This document shows positions 53,026-62,730 of a DNA stretch of 64,000 bases, piece after piece. The DNA is from Odobenus rosmarus divergens (Eukaryota; Chordata; Mammalia; Carnivora; Odobenidae): positions 826,599-890,598 of the forward strand of contig NW_004450483.1 in NCBI RefSeq assembly GCF_000321225.1, in the 5' to 3' direction. Both the position numbers and the translations under genes were made by a program. The notes below the pieces were generated by a model. The model made no database searches. It worked only from the letters and a program-made list of their open reading frames with translations, and was not told the origin of the DNA. How positions within the stretch are numbered: the first letter of the stretch is position 1; each line of letters begins with the position of its first letter.

Positions 53026-53650
53026 TGTATTTGCAGGGCACCTGGCTGGCTTAGTCAGTAGCATGTGACTCTTGATCTGGGAGTTGTGAGTTCAAGCCCC
53101 ATGTTGGGTATAGAGAGTACTTCAAAAAATAAAATCTTTGAGAAAAAATTCTTGTCTTTGTTTCTTATTGCTGCTGTGGCAAATCACCACAGACTTGGTG
53201 GCTTAAAACAATACACCTTTATTCTCTTACAATCTTGGAAGTCAGAAGTAAGAAATCAGTTTCACTGGGTTGAATGAAATCAAGGCAATAGCAGGGCCAA
53301 ACTCCCTTGAGTTCTAGGGGAGAATCTATGTCCTTTTCTTTTCCAGCTTTGAGACCACCTTTCTTGCCTCTTCCTCCATGTTCAAAGCCACCCAGCCATG
53401 TAGCATCTTGCTTCATGGTGACATCCATCACCTTCTCTTCTGAGGTGAAACCTTCCTCTGCTTCCCTCTTATAAGAACCCATGTGATTACATTTGGGGCT
53501 CATCCAGATAATCCAGGATAATCTCCCCAGGTCAAAACCTTTAATTCAATCACATCTTCAAAGTCCCTTTTGTCACATCAGCTAACATTCACAGGTTCCA
53601 GGGTTTAGAACATGGATATCTTTGGGGACCATTTTTCAATTGACCACAAT
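53026..53650 (-). mobile_element. MLT1-type LTR inserted in L1, itself split by a SINE
   Basis: Antisense MaLR LTR: 'tttcttattgctgctgtggcaaatcaccacagacttggtggcttaaaacaatacacc', 'gttctaggggagaatctatgtcc', 'cccatgtgattacatttggggctcatccagataatccaggataatctcccc', 'acaggttccagggtttagaacatggatatctttggggaccatttttcaattgaccaca'. Flanks ATTCT / ATACT fit a 5-bp TSD with one change in the L1. Can-SINE 53034-53143 sits in its first bases. Confidence 0.85.
53034..53143 (+). mobile_element. Short old Can-SINE-related element
   Basis: About 110 bp: CAGGGCACCTGGCTGGCTTAG, 'gactcttgatctgggagttgtgagttcaagccccatgttgggtatagag', A-rich tail. Lacks the CT-rich middle. TSD AAATTCTTGTATTTG (53019-53033) versus AAATTCTTGTCTTTG (53146-53160). 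Confidence 0.9.
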
Positions 53651-53879
53651 ACTTAACAAAACATTAGCAAAGCAAATTTCATCATATATAAAAAGGTAGT
53701 AATCATGATTAAGTGTAATTTACCATAGGGATGCATTAACATAAACATTGGTTTAACATTTGAAAATCAGAGAGGTACGGGAAGGAAAGATGAAAGATCT
53801 TAAGGGAGTGATGGAACTATTTCTTGACTGAGATGTTGGTTATACAGGTGTATACATGTGTTAAAATATATCAAATTTG

Positions 53880-53975
53880 GGGCACCTGGCTGGCTCAGTC
53901 GGAAGAACATTGGACTCTTGATCTTGGAGTTATAAGTTTAAGCCCCATGGTGGGTATAGAGATGACTTAAATAAA
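53880..53975 (+). mobile_element. Short old Can-SINE-related element
   Basis: About 96 bp: GGGGCACCTGGCTGGCTCAG, 'ggactcttgatcttggagttataagtttaagccccatggtgggtatagag', AAATAAATAAATA tail. Same short subtype as 53034-53143. TSD unclear because the flank is TA-rich. Confidence 0.88.
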
Positions 53976-54055
53976 TAAATATTAATATATATATATTAAT
54001 TTTAACACCTATGATCTGTGCATTTTACTCTAAGTTAATTTCACCAGAAAACAAA

Positions 54056-54725
54056 CAAAGCAATATAACAAACACAACACAAAAAACCCAGAGGCCAGAG
54101 AACTATTCCAAACTTTTGGGCACAAGACTTCAATGAGGGAAACGGGGAGAGAGCCAGTTCGGGGGTGGGGGGGGCCGCCGAGGATCCGCTTCTGCACATG
54201 TTGTATTTGAGATGAGATTCGGCAAGCAAACATGTCAGCACGTGCAGAGAATGAGAGGGACTGTGGGGCTTGTGTTTGGGGCAGGGAGCAGGAGGGCAAA
54301 GGGCTGGGGGGTAGGTTTCCTGCTGGGGCAATTGGGTGGCCGATGGAGCCCTTTAGTTAGATGGGACCTCAGAAGGAGGGTGATGCTGGCTGAGCTATCT
54401 CCTGCTTCTCCTGCCCTGGGGGACAGTAGGCAAGGATCCTGCTGGGCTGATCCTCCGCCCATGGCTTTCATGAGCACAGGTGCAGCTCTGCTCCATTGGG
54501 AACCTCCGTGCCCTGATTCTTAACTTCTCACCTGTGGTTGCTGACCCACCCACAGTGTGGCCGCAGTGGAGGCCACTTTGCCTTTTCCCACGGGCCGGCT
54601 CCTCTGGGGAGCCTGCCCTGGCGCCACCACGGGGCTTTCCCTAACACACCACCTTGTCGAGCAGGGCGTGCTGCGCTGACTTCACCTGACACATTTGGAC
54701 GCAGACATTTGACACAGCTACTCTT
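54056..54725. other. Unassigned sequence
   Basis: GC-rich middle with a 103-residue plus frame (54212-54523) of no known family. No repeat words recognised. Confidence 0.45.
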
Positions 54726-54729
54726 TCTT

Positions 54730-54860
54730 TGAACATTTTATCCAGAAATCATTTCAAACTTACTAAAAAGTTGCAAGAATAATACAAAGAGCACCTATAT
54801 ACTATTAAACCAGAATCACCCTCTGATAACATTTGCCCCATTTGCTTTATCACTTGTGAC
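54730..54860 (-). mobile_element. Old L1-like relic, outer piece of a repeat nest
   Basis: 'ttgaacattttatccagaaatcatttcaaacttactaaaaagttgcaagaataatacaaagagcacc' is antisense old-L1 3' UTR text. The continuation of this family lies at 56985-57780. Confidence 0.65.
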
Positions 54861-54955
54861 CTTCCTTCCTTCCCGCCCCTTCCCTCCCCCTCCCTCCCTC
54901 CTTCCCTCCCTCCTTTCCTTCATCTATCTATCTATCTATCTATCATCTACCTATC
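54861..54955. repeat. Compound (CCTT/CCCT)n-(ATCT)n microsatellite
   Basis: A CCTTCC-rich tract changes near 54920 into ATCTATCTATCTATC. Confidence 0.92.
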
Positions 54956-55296
54956 GTCAATTTTCATTATTCCCAATAATTTTATTCTATAAAGTGGTCG
55001 TGAACGCTGAATTAGTGAACACTGAACCATTGCTCCTGGGGAAATACCAGGTGAGGTTCCCTCCAGCCTCTGGTTATGTTTTATTCAACTAATCAACACA
55101 TCACCTTGTTTTCTGTTTCTGTTTAAAGATTCCTTATTTGATATACATCATTGATTCATTAACACTGAACTCGTGGCAACAGTCCTGCAGCTCATGACTG
55201 GATACGGCCGACATAACACATGTGTTTTCCCTGTAAGCTTTCTTGCAGTTGGGAATGTAGACAGCACTGCAGAATTACATTTAAAGGCCAACTTCA

Positions 55297-55489
55297 GGGG
55301 CGCCTGGGTGACTCAGTTGGTTAAGCGGCTGCCTTCTGCTCAGGTCATGATCCCAGGGGCCTGGGATCGAGTCCCGCATCGGGTTCCCTGCTCAGCATGG
55401 AGCCTGCTTCTCCCTCTCCCTCTGCTGCTCCCCCTGCTTGTGCTTTCCTGCTCTCTCTGTCAGATAAAAAGTAAAATCTTTAAGAAAAA
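55297..55489 (+). mobile_element. Can-SINE (SINEC)
   Basis: Head GGGGCGCCTGGGTGACTCAG. Flanks TAAAGGCCAACTT (55282-55294) and TAAAGGCCATTTT (55490-55502) form a TSD with two changes. Confidence 0.95.
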
Positions 55490-55587
55490 TAAAGGCCATT
55501 TTAAGCAGCAAAATCACAAACAAAAAGCACAAAAATGTGAAAAACATAGCATTAAATAGAAGTAGATTAAAAAAGACACTAGTTTAC

Positions 55588-55784
55588 GGGGTGCCTGGGT
55601 GGCTCAGTCGTTGGGCGTCTGCCTTCGGTTCAGGTCATGATCCCAGGGTCCTGGGATCGAGCCCCGCATCGGGCTCCCTGCTCCGCAGGAGGCCTGCTTC
55701 TCCCTCTCCCACTCCCCCTGCTTGTGTTCCCTCTCTCGCTATCTCTCTCTCTGACAAATAAATAAATAAAATCTTAAAAAAAAA
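55588..55784 (+). mobile_element. Can-SINE (SINEC), young
   Basis: Head GGGGTGCCTGGGTGGCTCAG with long poly(A). Perfect 19-bp TSD AAAAAAGACACTAGTTTAC at 55569-55587 and 55785-55803, the longest in the window. Confidence 0.97.
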
Positions 55785-56046
55785 AAAAAAGACACTAGTT
55801 TACAGTGGAAGAGTTGAAACAAGAAAGTAGAGGTTAACCTTGTTTGATCTCAGCTGGACCGTGCACCTTGGTGACTTGCATTTCCCACCACTCTTCATAT
55901 GTCTGCAAGTGACTGCAAAAACCAGGCTGAGTGTTGATTTTGGGGTTACAAACACATTTCAGTGAGTAGGCGAATTCGCAAATACAGAATCTGTGACAAT
56001 GAGGATTTACTGTGTGGGTGGACATATGTTTATGTGTGTGTGTGTA

Positions 56047-56419
56047 TAGTTGATCCTTGAACAATACAGGATTATACTGAATGGGTCCATTTACAAGTGG
56101 ATTTTCTCAATAAACACACCCATTTGCTGTAAATATATTTTCTCTTCCTTATGATTTTTTCCCCTTATGATTTTCTTAATGACATCTTCTTTTGTCTGGT
56201 TTGCTTTATTATAAGACTACAGCATATAATACATATAACATACAAGATATGTGTTCATCAACTGTTTATGTTATTGGTATGGCTTCCAGACAACAGTAGG
56301 TTATGAAGTAAGTTCTTGGGGGGATCTGAAGTTGAATACAGATTTTGAACTATGCAGCGGTGGGGGGGGGATTTTGTGCCCCAACCCCCATGTTATTCAT
56401 GTTATTCAAGGGTCAACTT
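56047..56419. mobile_element. Tigger2/3-like non-autonomous DNA transposon
   Basis: Starts TAGTTGATCCTTGAACAATA and ends TTATTCAAGGGTCAACTT, the diverged terminal inverted repeats of the family beginning CAGTTGACCCTTGAACAA, flanked by TA. Inside: 'tattttctcttccttatgatttt', 'acagcatataatacatataacatacaagatatgtgttcatcaactgtttatgttattggtatggcttccagacaacagtagg'. Confidence 0.85.
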
Positions 56420-56479
56420 ATAGATGTGTACACACACACATACACACACGCACATGCACGTGGGCACATATATATATGT

Positions 56480-56941
56480 TCCTTTCCCATGGCCACTATA
56501 ACAAATTACCACCAACTTGGTGGCTTAAAACAACATACATTTCTTCCCTTATAGTTCTGAAGGCTAGAAGCCCCAAATCAGTTTCACTGAAAATCAAGGT
56601 GTCAGCAGGGCTGGTTCCTTCTGGAAGTTCCAGGAGAAAATCCGTTTCCTGGCCTCTTCCAGCTTCTGGAAGCCCCTTCCTCATGTCAACCTCTTGGGTG
56701 TGTGGTCACATCTCCTGCCGCTCATTCTGACCTCTTGCTTCCCTCCCATAAGGACCCTTCTAACTACATTAGGGCCCACCCAGATAATTCAGGACAAACT
56801 TCCCATCTCACAAGGTCATTAACTGAATCACATTTGCAAAGTCTTTTTTTTTTTTTTTTTTTACCATAGAAGATAACATCCATAGGTTTCAGGGATTAAG
56901 ACATGAATGCTCTGGGGGGGTCATTATTCAGCCTGCCACAA
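56480..56941 (-). mobile_element. MLT1-type (ERVL-MaLR) LTR
   Basis: Antisense LTR: 'tttcccatggccactataacaaattaccaccaacttggtggcttaaaacaac', 'gtttcactgaaaatcaaggtgtcagcagggctggttccttctgg', 'gggcccacccagataattcaggac', 'aacatccataggtttcagggattaagacatgaatgctctgggggggtcattattcagcctgccaca'. A poly(T) run of about 18 lies near 56846-56863. Confidence 0.87.
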
Positions 56942-56942
56942 C

Positions 56943-56985
56943 GCGTGTGTGTGAGTGTATGTGTGTGTGTAGTGAGTAGTACACA
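56943..56985. repeat. Imperfect (TG)n
   Basis: GCGTGTGTGTGAGTGTATGTGTG-type tract between the MLT1 LTR and the resumed L1. Confidence 0.85.
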
Positions 56986-57780
56986 CACAGGCTTTTCTTC
57001 TGAACCATTTCAAAGTAAATTGCATACATCATTGCCCCTTTATCCTTAAATACCTCAGGGTAGAGTTCCTAAGAAGGAACTTTCTCTTTTACGACTATAG
57101 TATAATTAGCAACATCAAGAATTCTTAAATAGATGCAATACTTCGCGGTCACATTCAAATTTGCCCAGTGATCCAGGAATATCCTTTATAGCTTTATTCT
57201 TCCTACTGTGTGGGATCCAGTCTAGGATGACATTTGGTGGTCATGTCTTGGTATCTTATTTCATCTGGAGGATCTCCTCAGCGTTTATTTTTGCCTTTTA
57301 TGAAGTTGACATTTTTGAAAAACTACAGGCCTTTTAAAAAAAATAGGATGTTGCTCCTTTTCTGTGAGGGGCAGGTCATGGGACTCCAACTGGACCACAA
57401 CACGATGTGTTCTTCTTAGGATGTCAGAGCTGTGGGCGCATGCTGGCCCTTTGCACCTTGTGGTGACGTTTTGATCAACCCCAGATGTGGCCCGAGTTCT
57501 CTACTTTATGGGTTTTCTCCCCCCTGGCAACCAAGAAGCAGTTTATGGGGGGCACTCTCGACCATGCAAATTTCCTGCTTCTCATCAACATTCCCTGCCC
57601 CTCCGATTTAGCATCCATCGATGATTCTTACCCGAACCCATCATAGCCCTGAGAGTTGCACACTGATGATTTTCCATCGCCGGGACCCTCCCCAAGCTAC
57701 CAGTTGTCACTCAGTGGCCGACTATAAGCAAGAGGCCCTTTCTCCCACCCCCGACTTACTTATTTCTTTTGTTTATTTTT
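56985..57780 (-). mobile_element. Old L1 3' UTR-region relic
   Basis: Antisense text: 'ctgaaccatttcaaagtaaattgcatacatcattgcccctttatccttaaatacctcagggtagag', 'ggatccagtctaggatgacatttggtggtcatgtcttgg', 'tcatcaacattccctgcccctccgatttagcatccatcgatgattcttacccgaaccc'. Same family as 37225-38270. Confidence 0.75.
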
Positions 57781-57803
57781 TACCATCAGTAAAAAGCAAG
57801 TTT

Positions 57804-57977
57804 CTCAACTTTGACACCATTGGCATTTTGCCCCAGAGGCTTCTTTGCTGTGGGGTGGGGGCCTGTCCTGTGTGTTGCATGATGTTTGGTAGCATCCTTG
57901 GCCTCTTCCTGATGGATACCAGTAGCAACACAGTTGTGACCACCAAAAGCATCTGTAGATGTGTCTCCCAAGAATTA
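57804..57977. mobile_element. MER20-like hAT-Charlie element
   Basis: 'tttctcaactttgacaccattggcattttgccccagaggcttctttgctgtggggtgggggcctgtcctgtgtgttgcatgatgtttggtagcatccttggcctcttcctgatggataccagtagcaac' is the familiar hAT MITE text. Confidence 0.8.
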
Positions 57978-58215
57978 AGGACATTTTCCTACAAAACCAT
58001 TATCACACCTAAAAAGTGAAGAATCATTCTCTAATATCTTCTGAGACCCAGTGCGTGTTCAAATATCACCAGTTGTCCCAGGACTGACCTTTATAGCTGA
58101 TTTTTGTTTGTTTGCCTGTTTTTGTTTTTTCTTCTGAACCAGGATTCAGGCGAGGTTGACTTTTGGTTGCTGGATCTCTCTGGTCTCTTTTCATCTAAAA
58201 TCCCAAACTCTCCTG
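57978..58215 (-). mobile_element. Old L1-like 3' UTR relic, second piece
   Basis: 'acattttcctacaaaaccattatcacacctaaaaagtgaagaatcattctctaatatcttctgagacccagtgcgtgttcaaatatcaccagttgtccc' and 'gaaccaggattcaggcgaggttgac' are antisense old-LINE text related to, but distinct from, 56985-57780. Confidence 0.65.
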
Positions 58216-58500
58216 CTTTCATTTTCCCATGACGCTGGCTTCCTGCAGAGCCAGGCCAGGTGTCCTAGAGAGGGAGGGACGGTGTTCTAGTCACCTGTGT
58301 CCTCAGCACCAGGGGCAGGAGGGGGACTGGGTAGCACAGGGCCGAAGAGCCAGCGGGCAGCCCCGGGGTCGGGGTGGGGAGGTCCCCACTGAGCTGGGCC
58401 CCGCTCCTGTCCCTGAGGGCCTTCTGCGCCTGCCACAGCCCTGCTGTGTCTGTTCCCACCCACCGCGCCTTCCTGCCTCACCCTGACACAGGCCGGTGGT
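58216..58500. other. Unassigned GC-rich sequence
   Basis: Several overlapping short open frames on both strands and no recognisable product. Confidence 0.45.
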
Positions 58501-58504
58501 CCGC

Positions 58505-58690
58505 ACTCATTCTTTGGGTGGTTTAATCTGTTTTATTGAATTTTCAGATTCTCAAATCAATACCCATAATAATGCCCAGCAGAAATAAAATCTCACTCCA
58601 GGTATTTTGCCCAACAGAGTTAATATTTACGCCCGGGTGGTTTCCCTTGACAACCTCAAATAGCTTATTAAGTCTCACCACAAGGGCATA
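58505..58690. promoter_or_regulatory. Candidate conserved non-coding island
   Basis: Repeat-free: 'ggtggtttaatctgttttattgaattttc', 'caaatcaatacccataataatgccc', 'cagagttaatatttacgcccg', 'aaatagcttattaagtc'. AT cores suggest an enhancer-like element; inference only. Confidence 0.3.
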
Positions 58691-58834
58691 CATCACCCAG
58701 AGGGAGCCAGCACCGGCCACCAGGAAGCCACACGCTGCTAACCTCCAGGGGACTCGTTTCCCGGCCGGGGAGGGGGGCGGTGTGGGGATTGCAGGGGCAT
58801 AGGTCGGGGTGGGGGATTGGGGCGACGCTGGGAG

Positions 58835-58925
58835 GCACTTTCAGCGGGCCCAGGTGCAAGTTACTGAACCTCTCTATGTCTCTACATCATAATAGGACAT
58901 CCCTGCCTTAGGGCAGTTATGTCCA
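58835..58925 (+). mobile_element. MIR SINE relic
   Basis: Forward MIR: 'gtgcaagttactgaacctctctatgtctctacatcataataggacatccctgccttagggcag'. Confidence 0.65.
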
Positions 58926-59565
58926 GCCTGGCCCTTGGAACCCCTACCAGGGCAATGGCCTGGCCACGTGGTGCAGCCTGAGCAGAGGCAACTCTCAGCT
59001 GAATTGTTTCTCTGGGGTTTTGAAGCAAGAGAAGGTGCTGGTTAGCAGGGGACCCTGAGAAGGAGAAGGCCATGCTGGGGCCATGCAGGGAACATAGGCT
59101 GGCTGCTGGCAGGCAGGGAATGGGGCCCGGAGCGAAGCAGGGGAGGGAACGGACCAGTTGGAAGAGGAGGCAGGAGGCCAAGAGGTTCTCGAAACACCAC
59201 CACTGTGGGTTCCAAATGCCCCGAGGTGCCCCCACTTGTCCTCGGAGAACCTTCTAGTCCTTACAAGGGCCTCTTTATTACCTGGTGGGTGGGGGAAGGG
59301 ACACTGGCCTGCTGCACCCCACTGCCTAAAAGGTTGTTGAGTCTGAAATGAGGTCATGCTAGACATGTAAGCTTCAAATGAGCACACTTTCATTCCTTAT
59401 GCTTTAATAAGCATCGGTTTCTACATGGAAGAGGATTTGAAGACCCCATCACACAGTCAGCCCCTGGCACCTGGACTCAGCTATAGGAGTTGCCTTGCAA
59501 AGGTAAGCTCCCATGATTCAAGGTCAGCCCAGCTCCTGCTGGGGTGAACTGCTCAAGCACCTGAC
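58926..59565. other. Unassigned unique sequence
   Basis: No repeat or exon recognised. The 132- and 117-residue minus frames are chance frames. Confidence 0.45.
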
Positions 59566-59569
59566 TGTA

Positions 59570-59940
59570 GAAACCAAATCTTGGAACGTGAAGTGCTACT
59601 TAGGATCCAAAATCCAAAGCATTGATATAGGGCAGGGAAATGTAATGTTTTTGGTCGGTGAGTGCAGCTTTTAGTTCATATGTGAAAAAAATTGGCAGAA
59701 TTTGAATAAGACTTGAAAACGTAAATTTATATCTTCACCCTTCATTGGTCATTTTAAAGCTAAATAATAAATCAGGGAAATAAAACAGTACGTCAGTGTT
59801 TGAGTCTGTAAATATCTAAATCATACCCTTTGTGGATGTTTTTATTCTATCAAAAGCCACCCCTGAGTTACAAGACAATTATTTATGGAAAATATTATTA
59901 CCTCAGCCTGAGACTAAAGAATCAAAGTTCAACCTGTGAG
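59570..59940. promoter_or_regulatory. Candidate conserved non-coding island
   Basis: Repeat-free AT-rich block: 'gataagacttgaaaacgtaaattt'-type text, 'taaagctaaataataaatcagg', 'acaattatttatggaaaatattattacctcagcc'. It ends where a young SINE inserted (59965). Inference from composition. Confidence 0.3.
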
Positions 59941-59964
59941 GTGGATATAAAAAATGCTAAATAG

Positions 59965-60158
59965 GGCACCTGGGTGGCTCAGTTGGTTCAGCAACTGCCT
60001 TCGGCTCAGGTCATGATCCTGGAGTCCCGGGATCGAGTCCCGCATCGGACTCCCTGCTCGGCAGGGAGTCTGCTTCTCTCTCTGACCCTCCCCCCTCTCA
60101 TGTGCTCTCTCTCTCTCTTTCATTCTCTCCGTCTCAAATAAATAAATAAAAATCTTTA
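59965..60158 (+). mobile_element. Can-SINE (SINEC), young
   Basis: Head GGCACCTGGGTGGCTCAGTT, B-box-like GGGATCGAGTCCC. Perfect 16-bp TSD AAAAAATGCTAAATAG at 59949-59964 and 60159-60174. Confidence 0.97.
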
Positions 60159-60249
60159 AAAAAATGCTAAATAGTTGAATTTTTTCTTTGAAATACTGTA
60201 ATATTTGATTTCTTTTCAAGTTTTTTGAAATTTTCTTTACCTGAATCAT

Positions 60250-60298
60250 TATGTGCCTGTGCATGTGGGTGCATGCGTGTGCATGTGTGTGCATATGT
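60250..60298. repeat. Imperfect (TGTGCA)n
   Basis: Alternating purine-pyrimidine tract of TGTGCATG-type units, potentially Z-DNA forming, immediately left of a SINE. Confidence 0.85.
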
Positions 60299-60305
60299 AA
60301 TTTTC

Positions 60306-60521
60306 TTTTTAAAAAAAAAAAGATTTATTTATTTATTTTGAGAGAGAGAGAGCAGGAGTGGGAGGAGGGACAGAGGGAGAAGGCGAGAGAGAGTCTCGAG
60401 CAGACTCCCCACTGAGTGAGGAGCCCGTTGCTGGGCTCGGTCTCACAGCTGCTCATGCGATCATGACTTGAACTGAAACCAAGAGATGGACGCTTAACTG
60501 ACTGAGCCACCGAGGTGCCCC
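60306..60521 (-). mobile_element. Can-SINE, older subtype
   Basis: Reverse element: AAGATTTATTTATTTATTTT tail side, 'gaactgaaaccaagagatggacgcttaactgactgagccaccgaggtgcccc' head. Perfect 10-bp TSD TGTAATTTTC at 60296-60305 and 60522-60531. Confidence 0.95.
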
Positions 60522-60714
60522 TGTAATTTTCAATAAGAGGAAACTCACCATCAGTGTTCTTTTCTGGTTATCAATATTTTCCCGTTACATGATTATATCA
60601 GAAGTGGTTTCGTTGTATAGAGACGGAGGCGTCACAGATGACCTGCCAGGAGTCAAACCGCTTGGCAAGTCCCACAGAGGCTTTCAGAAGCCAGCACTCA
60701 GCACCCCCCACCCC

Positions 60715-60805
60715 CTGCCAGGCAGCCTGGGCTCACTGAGTGACCTTGCAAAAACCAGGGGACCTTTCTGTGCCTCAGTTTCTCTGTCTGGGAACAGAAA
60801 TAGCC
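60715..60805 (+). mobile_element. MIR SINE relic
   Basis: Forward MIR: 'gggctcactgagtgaccttgcaaaaaccaggggacctttctgtgcctcagtttctctgtctgggaacag'. Confidence 0.7.
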
Positions 60806-60894
60806 ACTCCCCAGGAAATCAGCTCCAAACCCCGGCCGGTTGAGCTGTGACAGAAGCAGAAGGTCAGGGCCTGATGGGAGACCTGCGGGCTTGC

Positions 60895-61045
60895 GTTTCG
60901 GCATAAGGCAGACCTGGTTTCTCCACTCCGCCCAGGTGACTTTAGGTAAATGTTGGCCATCACTGAGCTCCTATTTCTCAGCTGGTAATAGCTCCCTTTC
61001 AGATTTGTGGGGTGAGATAAGAACTAACACATGCAAGAGCCCATG
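60895..61045 (+). mobile_element. MIR SINE relic
   Basis: Forward MIR: 'gcagacctggtttctccactccgcccaggtgactttagg', 'actgagctcctatttctcagctggtaatag', 'ggggtgagataagaactaacacatgcaa'. Confidence 0.6.
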
Positions 61046-61312
61046 GCAGGTGTGCGGTCAAGAGAAGTCAGTTTCTATAATCACAGCCTGGGGAGAGAAG
61101 TAACCTCTCGAGGAGTGACAGGAGCCTCCAGGGACTCCAGTTACCAGGAAGGAGTAGGATCTGATTTTCTAAGACAAGGAGAAGCCAGGACAGGACTAAA
61201 GAAAGAGGAGAATCCAGCTCCTTCCACATGCTGGCTGCACTGGTCTTCCCAAATTGACCTCCTGTTCTTCCCACCATGATCCAGGCCCCAGCTGGCCCTC
61301 CCAGGAAGCACA
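61046..61312. other. Unassigned sequence
   Basis: Short repeat-free gap with nothing recognised. Confidence 0.45.
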
Positions 61313-61314
61313 CC

Positions 61315-61422
61315 TCAGACCCAGCTGCCATCAGAATCACCTTGGCGGTTTTCCAAGAATTCCGACTCCTGGGCTCCACCCCCAGGGATTTAGATCCCAC
61401 AGGTATGAGTTGGGAACTATGA
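61315..61422. mobile_element. MER5-like hAT element fragment
   Basis: 'cagctgccatcagaatcaccttggcggttttccaagaattccgactcctgggctccacccccagggatttagat' is MER5-type text. Confidence 0.75.
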
Positions 61423-61664
61423 GTCTTTTTTTTTTCTATTGAGGTAAAAGTCACATAACATAAAATTAACTATTTTCGAGTATACTCTTCAGTGTCATTT
61501 AGTGAATCTACACTGTTGTGCAACCATCACCGTAGTTCCAGATACTTTCATCACCCAGAAAGAAAACCATACTTATTAAGCAATCACACTCCATCCTCCC
61601 TGCCACTAGCACCTGGCAACCATGAATATTCTTTCTGTCTCTGGGCCTACCTGTTCTGAATACT

Positions 61665-61847
61665 TTATATAAGTGAAACTACATAATATCTGACCTTTTG
61701 TGTCTGGTTTCTTTCACCTAACACAATGATTTCAAGGTTCATCCATGTTATAGCATGTATCAATACTTCCTTCCTTTTTATGGGTGAATAGTATTCTATT
61801 GTATGGATATACCAACTTCCTTTACACACTTCCCAGTAGATGGACAT
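61665..61847 (-). pseudogene. L1 ORF2 C-terminal fragment
   Basis: A 60-residue minus frame keeps YIHTIEYYSPIKRKE, then ITWMNLEIIVLGERNQTQK, clearly the L1 ORF2p C-terminal region (usual text YIHTMEYYSAIKKNE...WMDLEIIILSEVSQTEK). Upstream frames are broken and the first residues are divergent. It is an inactive piece of the flanking L1, not a gene. Confidence 0.85.
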
Positions 61848-61903
61848 TTGGCTTGTTTCTACCTTTCAGCTGATGTGAACATTCAGGGATAAGTTTCTAT
61901 TTG

Positions 61904-62119
61904 TTTTTTTTTTTAACATTTTATTTATTTATTTGAGAGAAAGAGAAGGTGGGAGAGCATGAGCGGAGGGGGGAGGGGCAGAGGCAGCGGGAGAAGCAGA
62001 CCCCCTGCTGAGCAGGGACCCCCCCCCCCCCCCCGACTCGGGGCTCCATCCCGGGACTCCGGGATCATGACCGGAGCCAAAGACAGATGCTTAACCGACT
62101 GAGCCACCCAGGTGCCCCA
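61904..62119 (-). mobile_element. Can-SINE with internal C16 tract
   Basis: Reverse element, head ending GAGCCACCCAGGTGCCCC. A pure run of sixteen C (62019-62034) replaces the usual GGAGCCCGATGTGGGG part. Perfect 15-bp TSD ATAAGTTTCTATTTG at 61889-61903 and 62120-62134, inside L1. Confidence 0.96.
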
Positions 62120-62608
62120 ATAAGTTTCTATTTGAATGCCTGTCTTCAATTCTTTTGTCTATATACCGAGGAGTGGAATTGCTGGGTCATATGATAACTC
62201 TCTGCTCAACAGAACCACCAAACTGTTTTCCACAAGGGCTGCACCACTTTGTATTCCCACTAACAGTGTAAAAGGGTTTCAATTTCTTCACATCCTCACC
62301 AACACTTGTTATTGCCCATCTGTTTGATTTTGGTCATCCTAGTGGGTCTGAAGTGGTATCTCATTGTAGTTTTGATTTGCATTTGCCTAGTGACTAATGA
62401 CATTGAACACCTTTTCACATACTTGTTGGCCATTTGTAGATCTTTAGGAAAATGTCTGTTCAAGTTAGTGGCCCATTAAAAAAAATGTGTACTTGTCCTT
62501 CTGTTGAGTTATAAGAGTTCATATGTTCTGGATATCTTCTGGATATAACTTCTATCAGATATATGCAAATATTTTCTCCCATTTTGAGGGTTGTCTTTAA
62601 AATTTCTT

Positions 62609-62730
62609 TCTTTCTTTCTTTTCTAAAGATTATTTATTTAAGTAATCTTTACACCCAGTGTAGAGTCCCAACTCATGACCCCAAGATCAAGAGTCACACA
62701 CTCCACCAACTAAGCCAGCCAGGAGCCCCT
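62609..62730 (-). mobile_element. Short old Can-SINE-related element
   Basis: About 122 bp in reverse: (TTTC)n and 'taaagattatttatttaagtaatctttacacccagtgtagagtcccaactcatgaccccaagatcaagagtcacacactccaccaactaagccagccaggagcccc'. Same short subtype as 53034-53143. Flanks AAAATTTCTT / TAAACTTTCTT are a decayed TSD. Inserted in L1. Confidence 0.9.

Larger units (their letters stand above)
51576..54055 (+). mobile_element. L1 LINE, ORF2 to 3' end, broken by four later insertions
   Basis: Sense-strand L1 ORF2 runs from the endonuclease region ('gttcttcctaagcgcatatgaagtgttcactaaggc') through 'gtgtgggatgcagctacactgg', a segment encoding YEQLYGNKFDN (about 52399-52431) and one encoding DGFTGEFYQ (from about 52823), to 'tttagacacagaaattctt'. 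It resumes at 53651 ('acttaacaaaacattagcaaagc...aaaggtagtaatcatgattaag'). An internal deletion near 53775 joins it to the 3' UTR ('ttgactgagatgttggttatacaggtg'). Interrupted by SINEs and an MLT1 LTR. Frameshifts and stops throughout: dead. Confidence 0.88.
54957..56005 (-). mobile_element. Tigger-type DNA transposon relic, inverted relative to 43795-44430
   Basis: Antisense copy of the same family as 43795-44430: 'ctataaagtggtcgtgaacgctgaattagtgaacactgaaccattgctcctggggaaatac' mirrors that copy's right end, and the right side ends 'gtgagtaggcgaattcgcaaatacagaatctgtgacaatgaggatttactgt'. Internal 'tgcagctcatgactgg', 'acataacacatgtgttttccctgtaagc'. Split by two Can-SINEs. Confidence 0.7.
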
